Shown here: positions 1 to 8,005 of the stretch, piece by piece | Numbering within the stretch: position 1 is the first letter of the stretch | Layout: each line of letters begins with the position of its first letter | Origin: UMGS1052 sp045532035 | GTDB taxonomy: Bacteria; Bacillota; Clostridia; Oscillospirales; CAG-382 | Direction of reading: 5' to 3' | Assembly (NCBI GenBank): GCA_045532035.1 | Contig: JAZSFD010000130.1 | Coordinates: 1 to 44,727, forward strand | DNA: 44,727 bases | Position numbers and translations under genes: made by a program | The notes under the pieces: generated by a model | Databases searched by the model: none | Told to the model about the DNA's origin: nothing | The model's input: the letters and a program-made list of their open reading frames with translations, nothing else

Positions 1-640
1 TTTTTTTATAATCCGCAACATCAAGAAAAAGCTCGGGAAGATGCGGTATCAGCTCCTCACCGTAAGCGTTCTTATACTCCTCGGGAAGAATAAAACTCCA
101 GGGAATTCCGTTCCTTGATATCTGAGGCTCATCAGTGAAAAAGCCCTCAATGCGTCCTGCGAACTTTTCATAATATGGGACATATATTCTTTCGATAAAT
201 TCTTTGATAACCTTCGCGTCAAGGGTATCGACATAGTATGGGTTGACTTCAAAATAGAAGACCTTGCCGTCAACCGTTGCGATCACATTATCACGGGATG
301 TGCCGTCATCGTTGGCAATGCGCAGGTATTTTTGCTGATAGTCAAGGCCAAGACCGTTGACAACACCGCTTCCAAAGCCCGAGGGCCAGCCGTTTTCGTC
401 GTATGCCCAGGCGTGCATTCCGTTTTCAGCGCATTTTTTTGCGCAGACTTCAACATTTTCAAACCACTCTTCACCCATATACTCGGTCTGAAGACCGCCT
501 CTTGCGTGCATGAAAAAACCGCCGATTCCCGCATTGTCCATCTCCACGACCTGACGCGCTGTTTCCGCAGTGTCAAGCTTTTCATTCCACGACCAGAACG
601 GTATGGGTCTATATTTTTTCGGGACATTTTTGAAATCCAT
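1..640 (-). CDS. GH106-like glycoside hydrolase, N-terminal part (runs off window)
   Basis: The first ~213 residues of a large glycosidase; the C-terminus lies beyond the left edge. Visible motifs are PFWSWNEKLD near residue 14, GIGGFFMHARGG near residue 38, AWAYDENGWPSG near residue 77 and GFFTDEPQ near residue 168. These are typical of the cytosolic hydrolases annotated as GH106-like or alpha-L-rhamnosidase-related. No signal peptide is visible, so it probably acts on imported oligosaccharides. The start is the ATG preceded by GGAGG with 6-bp spacing. A consensus promoter inside a long palindrome lies just upstream, so the gene probably begins its own transcription unit although it follows the quinone-oxidoreductase-like gene. 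The family call comes from motif memory; the actual substrate cannot be read from this fragment. Confidence 0.7.
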   Translation of the reverse strand, partial: MDFKNVPKKYRPIPFWSWNEKLDTAETARQVVEMDNAGIGGFFMHARGGLQTEYMGEEWFENVEVCAKKCAENGMHAWAYDENGWPSGFGSGVVNGLGLDYQQKYLRIANDDGTSRDNVIATVDGKVFYFEVNPYYVDTLDAKVIKEFIERIYVPYYEKFAGRIEGFFTDEPQISRNGIPWSFILPEEYKNAYGEELIPHLPELFLDVADYKK

Positions 641-655
641 AACATTACCTCCGAA

Positions 656-716
656 ACACAAAATGCAATATGGTATATAACATAAAAATTATATAACATA
701 TTGCATTTTGTGTCAA
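656..716 (-). promoter_or_regulatory. Consensus promoter embedded in a 25-bp-arm palindrome (putative operator)
   Basis: On the minus strand TTGACA (716-711) and TATAAT (693-688) are separated by exactly 17 bases and point at the GH106-like gene. The same DNA is a near-perfect inverted repeat: 656-680 pairs with 689-713, with one mismatch at 673/696 and an 8-base centre. The outer 17 bp (656-672 against 697-713) are perfect. Transcription would start near 681, so the mRNA contains only one arm. The symmetry is therefore better read as a DNA operator covering spacer, -10 and early transcribed region than as an RNA hairpin. The cognate repressor is not identified. Confidence 0.72.
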
Positions 717-736
717 CAATATCCGCAATCAAATTG

Positions 737-1723
737 TTACTGTTTCACAGTCAGAACCACTTTTCCGACACTCTTTCCGTCCTCGAGCAGTGCATGGGCC
801 TCACGGGCGCGCTCAATGGGCAGAACATCACAAACGGAGGGAAGCACAAGCTCTTTTACGAACTTCGGGAAAACATCTTCCGAAAGCTTCGAAAGTATCT
901 GCGCTTTCATTTCGGGGGTTCTGTTGCGGAGCATACTTCCCACAAGATGAAGCCCTTTTGTGAGAAGCGGGCGAAGCATAATGTTCGTTTCAACTCCGGC
1001 AAGTGTGGAGATGACCACCCAATATCCGCCGCGTGCCATATAGGGCATACAAAGACCGATATCCTCACCCGAAAGGCAATCGACCGCGATATTCACAGGC
1101 GTTCCGTTTTCTTCGAGCTCGCGGAATCTGTCACAAAGCTTTTCGGTTTTTGTATTCACGATAATGTCGGCACCAAGGGTTGCCACATGATCTCTTTTTG
1201 ATTCATCTATGATCGATGTGATGACGGTTGCTCCAAAAGCCTTTGCGAGCGGGATCATTGCTGTGGCAAGACCGCTGGCACCCGCGGATATATATACTCT
1301 GTCCCCTGCTTTCAGATCACCTTCATAAAACAGGTTGAGATATGAGGTCGCGTATGCCTCGGGAATTGCCGCAGCGTGCACAAACGAAAGATTGTCGGGG
1401 AGCTTAATCATCATGTCATATTTTACGGCAACATATTCGGCATAGCCTCCGCCGCCAAGAAGAGCACAGACCCTGTCCCCTGTTTTCAGTCCCGATTTTT
1501 CGGTTACATTCTTTCCAACCTTTACGATAACACCGGAAATCTCAAGTCCCATCCATTCGGGACAGCCGGCAGGAGACGGATATTTGCCCTGCCGCTGAAG
1601 AATGTCGGCACGGTTCACGCCGACGGCGTGAATCTCCACCAGCGCCTCATCGTCGGTTATAGCAGGATCGGCAACCTCTGTCCACTCCATCAATTCATTT
1701 TCTTTAACAAGCATCGCTTTCAT
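737..1723 (-). CDS. NAD(P)H:quinone oxidoreductase-like MDR protein (zinc-free)
   Basis: A 328-residue medium-chain dehydrogenase/reductase of the quinone oxidoreductase (PIG3/QOR) type. The N-terminal GroES-like part has HAVGVNRADILQRQGKYP, where a zinc enzyme would carry a catalytic Cys, and GLEISGVIVKVG. The nucleotide-binding domain has VYISAGASGLATAM near residue 145. The usual zinc-binding Cys/His positions are absent, so an NADPH-dependent enone or quinone reduction is expected from the family. The ATG at 1723 is preferred over the TTG at 1729 because GGAGGAG lies at better spacing. It starts two bases after the stop of the Gfo/Idh/MocA gene and is the last gene of that operon. Which ketone or enone it handles is unknown. 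Confidence 0.85.
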   Translation of the reverse strand: MKAMLVKENELMEWTEVADPAITDDEALVEIHAVGVNRADILQRQGKYPSPAGCPEWMGLEISGVIVKVGKNVTEKSGLKTGDRVCALLGGGGYAEYVAVKYDMMIKLPDNLSFVHAAAIPEAYATSYLNLFYEGDLKAGDRVYISAGASGLATAMIPLAKAFGATVITSIIDESKRDHVATLGADIIVNTKTEKLCDRFRELEENGTPVNIAVDCLSGEDIGLCMPYMARGGYWVVISTLAGVETNIMLRPLLTKGLHLVGSMLRNRTPEMKAQILSKLSEDVFPKFVKELVLPSVCDVLPIERAREAHALLEDGKSVGKVVLTVKQ

Positions 1724-1725
1724 AA

Positions 1726-2742
1726 TCAAATCTCCTCCTTTGGGTCAAAGGACACTCCGCTTGCAGCAAGGATAAGCTTGTGCAATTCGAGCTCGTATTC
1801 ATATGTATAGGGATTTTCCTTTTCACCACGGATAAAGGCGGCAAAATCAAGCATCATTTCATCATAACGCTCATGACCTTCCACTATCGCAACTTCTATC
1901 TCCTCACGCGTATCGCTATATATATTTTCGCATTTTTCACGTAGGGACAGATACATTTTTGTTGGTCTTTCGATGGGTTTAATCTCGATAGTGCCCTTGG
2001 TACCGTTGATGACTATCTGGCGTCTTCCAAAACCATTTACTTCAACAGAGCTTGTCTTTACTGTTGAAAAACCATGCGGATATTCAAACACGGCAAAGTC
2101 GTTGTCAAAAGAATCGTTTCCTGCAAAGCCCGTCTTTTTCAGGAAAGGAGTAATCTTTTCGGGTCTGCCCATGATGCTGTAAATGATATCTATAAGATGA
2201 CAGCCGAAAATATACATGGTGCCGCCCTTAAAATGTTCAAGCCATTTGCGGTAAGCTTCGTCATGATCGGTGCTCATCATTGTATCAATCGATACAACCT
2301 CTCCCAAAACACCACTGTTTATGATATCTATCGACTTTTTGACTGCAGGATTCTGGCGGTACATATATCCAAGCTGTATCACAAGATTCTTTTCCTTTGC
2401 AACAGAGAGAAGCTCGGCATATTCGTGCAGATCTTCTCCGGCAGGTTTGTCCATGTGGATATGGAAACCGCGCTCAAGCCATTTTTTTGCGGTTTTGTCA
2501 AGATTCCAGACATCGGTTTCCACAAGAATCGCATCAAGATCATCCATTGCAAGAATCTCTTGCTCTGTATATCGTGTAAGTCCTTGATACGCCCCATCAT
2601 TTCCGCGTTTTTTCACCCATTCTTCGTCGCTTTCGGCATATCCCACAACATCATAGAGGTCAGGAAATTTTCGGCAGGCAAGCATTTTGGCTGCACCATG
2701 ATTATGTCCGATGCCAATCTGGGCAATACGAAGCTTTTTCAT
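1726..2742 (-). CDS. Gfo/Idh/MocA family oxidoreductase
   Basis: A 338-residue NAD(P)-dependent sugar/polyol dehydrogenase. The N-terminal Rossmann fold is visible as RIAQIGIGHNHGA (residues 4-16). The family's EKP motif appears as MDKPAGEDLHEY near residue 136. The C-terminal Gfo/Idh substrate domain has GGTMYIFGCHLIDIIYSIMG near residue 174, where the His-x3-Asp of GCHLIDI fits the usual catalytic position. Its ATG overlaps the stop of the upstream MDR gene as ATGA, so translation is coupled. With two MDR enzymes and a class I aldolase-like protein it forms a redox-rich sugar-acid or polyol catabolic operon. Replacement of Glu by Asp in EKP is a mild oddity that is known in subgroups. Confidence 0.92.
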   Translation of the reverse strand: MKKLRIAQIGIGHNHGAAKMLACRKFPDLYDVVGYAESDEEWVKKRGNDGAYQGLTRYTEQEILAMDDLDAILVETDVWNLDKTAKKWLERGFHIHMDKPAGEDLHEYAELLSVAKEKNLVIQLGYMYRQNPAVKKSIDIINSGVLGEVVSIDTMMSTDHDEAYRKWLEHFKGGTMYIFGCHLIDIIYSIMGRPEKITPFLKKTGFAGNDSFDNDFAVFEYPHGFSTVKTSSVEVNGFGRRQIVINGTKGTIEIKPIERPTKMYLSLREKCENIYSDTREEIEVAIVEGHERYDEMMLDFAAFIRGEKENPYTYEYELELHKLILAASGVSFDPKEEI

Positions 2743-3743
2743 TCCATATGCCTCCAGTCAAAAGCAATTCCCGTCGGGAATTCGGGGTCATTTATAAGTC
2801 TGTCGTATACCACTTTTCCGTCCTCGGGCTTTACGACCTCTGTTATGATCTTTTTGCAATCAAGTCTTCCCGAGTGCATCATCTGCATGATGGAATGGCA
2901 ATCATCCGCGTTCGTCCAGTGATAAGGATAGGAATCCACCTTGGGACGAACAAAATTGTGCGCACCGATAAGCTGAACGCCCGGACAATGGACCTGGGAA
3001 TAATAGTCAACAGCGCTATCCGAAACACGGGTACAGCCAAGAAGCGAAACACGAGCCATTTTTGACGCACACTTCAGAGCATCAAGCATGGCGGCAGAGC
3101 TGCCGGTAACCTCCACAATGGCATTGACTCCTTTTCCCTCGGTTATTTTCCTTACCTTTTCAACAAAGTCATCATCCGCAGGGTTAAGCGCAAAATCAGC
3201 CCCGTTATTGAGGGCAAGCTTTCTTCTTGTTTCGGAAAAATCCGCAGCAATAACCGGAAGTCCGCCCGAAAGCTTCATAAAATTCAGAGCAAAAACCCCA
3301 AGTATTCCCATGCCGAAGACCATGCCGCTTTCACCAAGCTCGATTCTTGTTTTGCGAAGACCTCCAAGCCCCATGGCGGCAATAAGCACAAAAGAGCAGT
3401 CAAGAGATGAAAGGTCGTCATACGGAACAGGGAAAACATCTGCTTCGGGCACTATGTTATAGTTTGTGTGGTGACCATGATAAACGATAACACGGTCTCC
3501 CGGCTTGAAGCGCGTCACTTTTTCGCCAACTTCGACTACTCTTCCGCAGCTGCTGTATCCAAGCCAACGGGGATAGCCTGCAGGAGTGTTGGGAAGGCCT
3601 AAAAGATTTGCCTTTTCCGTACCTCCGCTGATGGCTGAATATTCTGTTCTGACAAGTACTTTGTCTCCCGAAACCTCGGGAATATCATATTCGACAAACT
3701 CCGCAATGCCGCGTTCTGCAAAAATCACTGCTTTTCTTTTCAT
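2739..3743 (-). CDS. MDR dehydrogenase of the sorbitol/threonine dehydrogenase-like type, zinc ligands missing
   Basis: A 334-residue alcohol-dehydrogenase-like protein. The GroES domain has TEYSAISGGTEKANLLG near residue 33, where classical zinc enzymes have a catalytic Cys, and the four structural cysteines are absent. The Rossmann part has VFGMGILGVFALNFMKL near residue 143 followed by an acidic VIAADFSE, suggesting NAD(H). The SGGTE variant is seen in MDR proteins adjacent to Gfo/Idh/MocA genes. Start ATG has AAGGAGA upstream. It lies 11 bases after the aldolase-like gene and overlaps the next gene by ATGA. I infer oxidation or epimerisation of the same substrate as the neighbouring Gfo/Idh/MocA protein; the substrate is not known. 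Confidence 0.85.
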   Translation of the reverse strand: MKRKAVIFAERGIAEFVEYDIPEVSGDKVLVRTEYSAISGGTEKANLLGLPNTPAGYPRWLGYSSCGRVVEVGEKVTRFKPGDRVIVYHGHHTNYNIVPEADVFPVPYDDLSSLDCSFVLIAAMGLGGLRKTRIELGESGMVFGMGILGVFALNFMKLSGGLPVIAADFSETRRKLALNNGADFALNPADDDFVEKVRKITEGKGVNAIVEVTGSSAAMLDALKCASKMARVSLLGCTRVSDSAVDYYSQVHCPGVQLIGAHNFVRPKVDSYPYHWTNADDCHSIMQMMHSGRLDCKKIITEVVKPEDGKVVYDRLINDPEFPTGIAFDWRHME

Positions 3744-3754
3744 TATCTTTCTCC

Positions 3755-4591
3755 TTATAACACTCGCATACGACGATAGGCTTCAGTCATTGATTCCAAA
3801 TGCAATTGCTCAATATCAGAGCAATATCCGTAGTCAACATTACAGAACATGATGTGCGAGCCGAGCATCGGGCAGATCATTCTTGATTTCATACCCTTCT
3901 TTCCGTTGGCATGATAGCTGAACGGGAAAGAAAGATCTCTTTTCAGAAGAATTGTGGAAGAAATACATTCAGCAAGCTGTTCATCGGTTTCACAGGGAGT
4001 AACCATTTTTATAATGTCTGCACCCTTGACATCATGGGCAAAGGTAGCCACAGCCTTCAATTCTTCAAAAGAAAGATGTACCCCGAAATGCATAGAAATA
4101 AGAACTTCTGCTCCCTTGGCGTGAGCTTCGTCTATAAACTTTTTCTGTTTTTCAATGATCTCGGGCTTAAGAGCGACCTCACGAGGCTTTTTCGCAGCGA
4201 GAAATTCAAAGCCTTCGGGAATATGAGCATCGTCAACAAATCCACCTTTAGCCTCGGTGTCAAAAGAATAACCCTGCAGGTCAACTGCCGAAACACCTGC
4301 ATCAACGGCAGTCATGAGAAGAGCTGTTCTCTCCTCCTCATCCATGCCGAGGTCTCCGAAAAATCCGTTGTTATAATTGAGGGCAAGAATTGGCTTGTCA
4401 GTGGCTTTTACAATCTGACTGATCGACTCCACATTGCGGAACTCCTCATCAAGTGTGGCAAGGTGAAGGTCAAACCCCCGGGCTCCACGCACTTCGCCGT
4501 TTTTTATCTCGGCGATGGCGTCTCTGACGGTGCGCTGTTTTATAACTCCCACTATCATTGGGGATGGTCCGAATGCAAATGAAGGTCTCAT
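3755..4591 (-). CDS. Type I 3-dehydroquinase-like class I aldolase family protein
   Basis: A 278-residue TIM-barrel protein resembling type I 3-dehydroquinate dehydratase (AroD). The likely Schiff-base lysine is K195 in GADIIKMVTP, and an acid/base-type histidine is H168 in LISMHFG. The C-terminal MKSRMICPMLGSH matches the SR...GS substrate loop of the family. It is longer at the N-terminus than AroD (about 250 residues) and begins MRPSFAFGPSPM, so it may not be biosynthetic. It is the first gene of the operon, is divergent from an AraC regulator, and sits with MDR and Gfo/Idh/MocA dehydrogenases. That context suggests dehydration or retro-aldol cleavage of a carbocyclic or sugar-acid substrate rather than the shikimate pathway. 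Fold confidence is good; the specific reaction is inference. Confidence 0.75.
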   Translation of the reverse strand: MRPSFAFGPSPMIVGVIKQRTVRDAIAEIKNGEVRGARGFDLHLATLDEEFRNVESISQIVKATDKPILALNYNNGFFGDLGMDEEERTALLMTAVDAGVSAVDLQGYSFDTEAKGGFVDDAHIPEGFEFLAAKKPREVALKPEIIEKQKKFIDEAHAKGAEVLISMHFGVHLSFEELKAVATFAHDVKGADIIKMVTPCETDEQLAECISSTILLKRDLSFPFSYHANGKKGMKSRMICPMLGSHIMFCNVDYGYCSDIEQLHLESMTEAYRRMRVL

Positions 4592-4625
4592 AAAAATCTC
4601 CTCTGTTTTGTTTTTTCATACTCTA

Positions 4626-4653
4626 ATTATAGATAATTTTCAGCTAAAGTAAA
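4626..4653 (-). promoter_or_regulatory. Promoter of the aldolase-like/dehydrogenase operon
   Basis: Reading leftward, a perfect TATAAT (4631-4626) has a weak -35 TTTACT (4653-4648) at 16-bp spacing. A good -10 with a poor -35 immediately downstream of AraC-type direct repeats fits an activator-dependent promoter. Confidence 0.55.
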
Positions 4654-4660
4654 TGTTTAT

Positions 4661-4688
4661 TCCGATATTATTTATAAAATCCGATATT
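4661..4688. promoter_or_regulatory. Tandem TCCGATATT direct repeats, putative AraC-family operator
   Basis: TCCGATATT occurs at 4661-4669 and 4680-4688, 19 bp start to start, close to two helical turns. The pair lies in the divergent gap between the AraC-family gene and the operon it faces, just upstream of that operon's -35. This is the expected geometry for an AraC monomer pair; binding itself is inferred. Confidence 0.55.
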
Positions 4689-4705
4689 GTTTTTTGAAGT
4701 TTCTC

Positions 4706-4734
4706 TTGATCATCTTGCTATGTGTGTGTATAAT
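4706..4734 (+). promoter_or_regulatory. Promoter of the AraC-family gene
   Basis: TTGATC (4706-4711) and TATAAT (4729-4734) are separated by 17 bp and lie 20 bp before the ATG at 4755. The direct repeats at 4661-4688 are upstream of this promoter too, so autoregulation is possible. Confidence 0.65.
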
Positions 4735-4754
4735 AAAAAACAGAGGTGACACAA

Positions 4755-5531
4755 ATGCATGACGAAAAAATTCTTGAATTGCGCATCCTTGATGTTCTTA
4801 CGGTTGTGAAAACCAACATCAAAAAGGGTATTGTTGCCGAAAACAGATCGCGCAAGACAAGCGCCTTCGCCTACAAGACGACAGGAAAAACCACTTACAA
4901 TCAGAACGATGTAACCATTTTATCCGACCCTTATCACTTGGTTTTTCTTCCGAAGGGCTCGAGTTATTCTTACACTGTCGAGGAGGCCGGAGAATGCATT
5001 CTTTTCGAACTTGATTTCGGAGAAAAAATCCCCTTTGACAAAGTAACATCCTTTCCTGTCAGAAGTGCTCCCGATGTTCTTTCGTCCGCCGCCAAGGCAG
5101 AGCGTTTCTGGACATATAAAAAGCAGGGCTACCGCAACAAATGTATGTCCTGCATTTATAACATTCTCTCAAATGTCAACACCGACGGAAGCTATGTCAA
5201 CAGTACAAAGTATGATATCATACGACCGTCTATAAAATACCTCGAAGAGCATCTTGACGATCCGGATATTGACACAGATTTTCTCGCCTCCCTTTCGGGA
5301 ATCAGCATTCCGTATTTCAGAAAGATATTCAACAACATATATAAAATGCCTGTGGCAAAATACATCGAATCAGTACGCATAGGAAAAGCAAGGGAGCTTT
5401 TGAAAAACGACTATGATTCGGTAGGCGAAGTTGCAGAATGCGTAGGCTACAGAAACATCTACCATTTCAGCAAAGTTTTCAAAAAAGTTACAGGTATGTC
5501 ACCTACCGAGTATGCAAGAGGAAAAATATAA
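4755..5531 (+). CDS. AraC-family transcriptional regulator
   Basis: A 258-residue regulator. The N-terminal ~150 residues form a cupin-like ligand-sensing domain (YHLVFLPKGSSYSYTVEEAG is typical of the beta-barrel). The C-terminus has two helix-turn-helix units: TDFLASLSGISIPYFRKIF, then VGEVAECVGYRNIYHFSKVF with the family signature VTGMSPTEY. ATG 4755 is chosen over the in-frame GTG 4746 because AGAGGTG forms the ribosome site. It is divergent from the aldolase-like/dehydrogenase operon and precedes GNAT and GH36-like genes. It probably activates the operon through the TCCGATATT repeats in response to a sugar. The ligand is unknown. Confidence 0.93.
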   Translation: MHDEKILELRILDVLTVVKTNIKKGIVAENRSRKTSAFAYKTTGKTTYNQNDVTILSDPYHLVFLPKGSSYSYTVEEAGECILFELDFGEKIPFDKVTSFPVRSAPDVLSSAAKAERFWTYKKQGYRNKCMSCIYNILSNVNTDGSYVNSTKYDIIRPSIKYLEEHLDDPDIDTDFLASLSGISIPYFRKIFNNIYKMPVAKYIESVRIGKARELLKNDYDSVGEVAECVGYRNIYHFSKVFKKVTGMSPTEYARGKI

Positions 5532-5581
5532 ATTTCTCATTTTTGCCAAAACCGATAATTTTAAGAAAAAGAGGATTTGAT

Positions 5582-6223
5582 ATGGGAAAATTCGAGCACA
5601 TTTCCGAAATGAAGGATTTTCATGAAATGACCAAAAAAGACATAAAAGCTTTTGCGAACTGTCTTGCTGCGGCTTTCGACGGATACCCCCTTTTCAGGCA
5701 TTTTATGCCCGGAAAAGATGCCGCCGAAAACATGGATTTTTTCTGGAAAATAGATCTCAAGACCATCCTTGACAGAATGTTCTGCGTGGGCGACAGCGAA
5801 AAACCCGATGCGCTCGGCCTTTTTGCCCCTCCCGGTTATAAGGATGCAAGCTTTCTCCGTTATGTTGCCGCAGGCGGTGTGGGACTCAATTTCAAATACA
5901 GTCCCGGCATGGTGGCAAGAAGTCTCAGCTTTCAATCGTTTGCAGGAAAGATCAAGGAAAAGTATTCGGGTGAAAACTGTTGGTATCTCTACTGCCTCGT
6001 CACCCGACCCCATCTTCAGGGTAACGGTCTTTGTTCACAGCTTCTGCGTCCGATGCTCAGTTATTTTGACAGAAGCGAAAGCGACTGCTATCTTGAAACC
6101 TTTGATGAAGAAAATGTGCCTCTGTATGAGCACTACGGTTTCACCCTTTGCGAAACGGTAAAGGTGCCGAAATCAGACCTTGTACTCAGGGCAATGCTGC
6201 GTAAGCCTCAAACAAACATATAA
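5582..6223 (+). CDS. GNAT-family N-acetyltransferase
   Basis: A 213-residue protein with the C-terminal GNAT core: YLYCLVTRPHLQGNGLCSQL matches the V-x-P-x(2)-QG-x-G acetyl-CoA pyrophosphate loop, followed by CYLETFDEENVPLYEHYGF, the beta5-alpha4 part of the fold. The first ~90 residues (MTKKDIKAFANCLAAAFDGY and following) match the variant found in small-molecule acetyltransferases of Bacillota. The ATG at 5582 follows a weak AGAGGA site. It lies 50 bases after the AraC gene and 10 bases before the GH36-like gene, so the three are probably co-transcribed. The acceptor substrate is unknown. Confidence 0.8.
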   Translation: MGKFEHISEMKDFHEMTKKDIKAFANCLAAAFDGYPLFRHFMPGKDAAENMDFFWKIDLKTILDRMFCVGDSEKPDALGLFAPPGYKDASFLRYVAAGGVGLNFKYSPGMVARSLSFQSFAGKIKEKYSGENCWYLYCLVTRPHLQGNGLCSQLLRPMLSYFDRSESDCYLETFDEENVPLYEHYGFTLCETVKVPKSDLVLRAMLRKPQTNI

Positions 6224-6233
6224 GGAGAAAAAC

Positions 6234-7961
6234 ATGGATTTCAAAATCAACTGCCGCGATGACGCAGCTAAAATCGTTATAGAAAATCAAAGAGAATGTA
6301 ACGGAATTATCTTTCTTGACATAAAAATGACTTATGAAAAGCAACAGCTTCCCTCATCCTTCACTCTGACCTGGAAATTTCCCGTTAAAGACTGTTTCTC
6401 GGTCTGGTCTCCCTCTTTCGGAAGTTCTCATCAGCTTTGCCCAAACTGGGCAAGACAGACCACATCGTCAAGGCTCGCCATGATGATGCCGATACATCAG
6501 ATCAATTCCCTTTCGGGCAAAAACAGACTTTGCATTTCGCTTTCCGACGCTGTCACCCCCACATCCATCTCCACCGGTGTATGCGAGGAGGATGCTTGCC
6601 TTGACTGCATCGTTTCTTTCTTCACAATTCCCGTCGCGCCTCTTTGTGAATACAAAGTCACTTTAAGGCTCGATATGCGTGATATTCCCTATTACGACAG
6701 CATCTATGATGTCTCGGAATGGTGGGAAAAGAATTGCGGATATACTCCAATGAATGTCCCCGAAGAAGCCCGCCTCCCGATGAACTCGCTTTGGTACAGC
6801 TATCATCAGATGCTTGATGTTGAGGATATCATAAAGGAATGTAAGCTTTCAAAGCCTCTCGGCATGGACACGGTCATCATTGATGACGGATGGCAGACCG
6901 ATGACAACAACCGCGGTTATGCTTTTTGCGGCGACTGGGAGCTTGCCACCTCCAAGATCCCCGACATGAAGGATTTTGTCAGGCGCATCCATGATACCGG
7001 CATGAAGGTCATGCTGTGGTACTCGGTGCCGCTTATTGGTATTAAGAGCAAAAACTACGATGAATTCAAGGATATGCTCCTTGACGAAACAGGAAACAGA
7101 CGCGATTACTGGGCGCTCGACCCGAGATATAAGAAAGTCCGCGATTTTCTTATAAATGTCTATGCCAAGGCGGTTTCGGAATGGGAGCTTGACGGTCTGA
7201 AGCTCGATTTCATCGATTCGTTTGTATTAAGAGGCAAATCGCTTGAGCCTGATGACAGACGAGATTTTGCGTCGCTCGAAGAGGCAATAGATGCGCTCAT
7301 GACAGGCATCACAGAACGGCTTTCGCAGATAAATCCCAATATTCTCATAGAATTCAGACAGAGCTATGTGGGTCCCGCCATCCGCAAATACGGAAATATG
7401 TTCCGTGTCGCAGACTGTCCCAATGACTCGATAGTAAACAGAACCGAGATCGTAAAACTCCGCTATACCTCGGGAAAAACAGCGGTACATTCGGATATGC
7501 TCATGTGGCATCACGACGACCCTGTTGAGTCGGCAGCGCTTCAGTTGGCAAATGCCATCTATTCGGTGCCGCAGGTATCGGTGAAAATAGCAAAGCTTTC
7601 TGACGAACACAAAAAGATGCTTTCGTTCTATCTCGGCTTCTGGAGAGATAACAGAGATATTCTTCTTGACGGAAAGCTTACAGCCGAAAACCCCGAATCA
7701 AATTACAGCAAAGTCTGCGCAAAAAAAGACAACAAGGCTGTTCTTTCCTGCTACGCAAATAATATCTGTGAGCTGTCCGATCTTTCCGAGCTTACCATTG
7801 TCAATGCCTCAGCGCAGGACAGTGTAATTGTCAAAAACGCTGTCGGAGCATCCTTTGTAACAGTCAACTGCATGGGAGAGGAAATCTCAAAAGGACATAT
7901 CTGCGGCACGCTTGAAGAAATAGAAGTTCCGTGCGCGGGAATGATATTTATAGCAAAATAA
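6234..7961 (+). CDS. GH36-like (clan GH-D) alpha-galactosidase-type glycosidase
   Basis: A 575-residue cytoplasmic glycosidase. The beta-sandwich N-terminus is followed by a TIM barrel with TVIIDDGWQTDD, typical of clan D. LKLDFIDSF places the likely nucleophile at Asp325. FRVADCPNDSIVNR places a likely acid/base at Asp394. There is no signal peptide. ATG 6234 follows AAGGAG at good spacing. It is somewhat shorter than classical GH36 alpha-galactosidases (about 700 residues), and its N-terminal domain is divergent, so the galactosidase name is tentative. The setting beside the AraC regulator and a GH106-like gene points to degradation of plant or mucin-type oligosaccharides. It ends in an efficient terminator. 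Confidence 0.78.
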   Translation: MDFKINCRDDAAKIVIENQRECNGIIFLDIKMTYEKQQLPSSFTLTWKFPVKDCFSVWSPSFGSSHQLCPNWARQTTSSRLAMMMPIHQINSLSGKNRLCISLSDAVTPTSISTGVCEEDACLDCIVSFFTIPVAPLCEYKVTLRLDMRDIPYYDSIYDVSEWWEKNCGYTPMNVPEEARLPMNSLWYSYHQMLDVEDIIKECKLSKPLGMDTVIIDDGWQTDDNNRGYAFCGDWELATSKIPDMKDFVRRIHDTGMKVMLWYSVPLIGIKSKNYDEFKDMLLDETGNRRDYWALDPRYKKVRDFLINVYAKAVSEWELDGLKLDFIDSFVLRGKSLEPDDRRDFASLEEAIDALMTGITERLSQINPNILIEFRQSYVGPAIRKYGNMFRVADCPNDSIVNRTEIVKLRYTSGKTAVHSDMLMWHHDDPVESAALQLANAIYSVPQVSVKIAKLSDEHKKMLSFYLGFWRDNRDILLDGKLTAENPESNYSKVCAKKDNKAVLSCYANNICELSDLSELTIVNASAQDSVIVKNAVGASFVTVNCMGEEISKGHICGTLEEIEVPCAGMIFIAK

Positions 7962-7968
7962 CATATAT

Positions 7969-8002
7969 AAAACAAAAAGTGCCGAAAGGCACTTTTTGTT
8001 TT
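7969..8002. terminator. Bidirectional intrinsic terminator
   Basis: A 15-bp perfect stem (AAAACAAAAAGTGCC against its complement) has a GAAA loop and A/T runs on both sides. It sits 7 bases after the GH36-like stop and just before the stop of the convergent FliB-like gene, so it can end both transcripts. Confidence 0.9.
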
Positions 8003-8005
8003 ATG

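Noticed and set aside
656..713. Palindrome as an intrinsic terminator of the quinone-oxidoreductase-like gene
   Set aside because: No U-run follows on the minus strand, and a consensus promoter lies inside it; operator is the better reading.
2074..2922. 282-codon open frame antisense to the Gfo/Idh/MocA gene
   Set aside because: No ribosome site or domain; the opposite strand has coupled genes with full family motifs.
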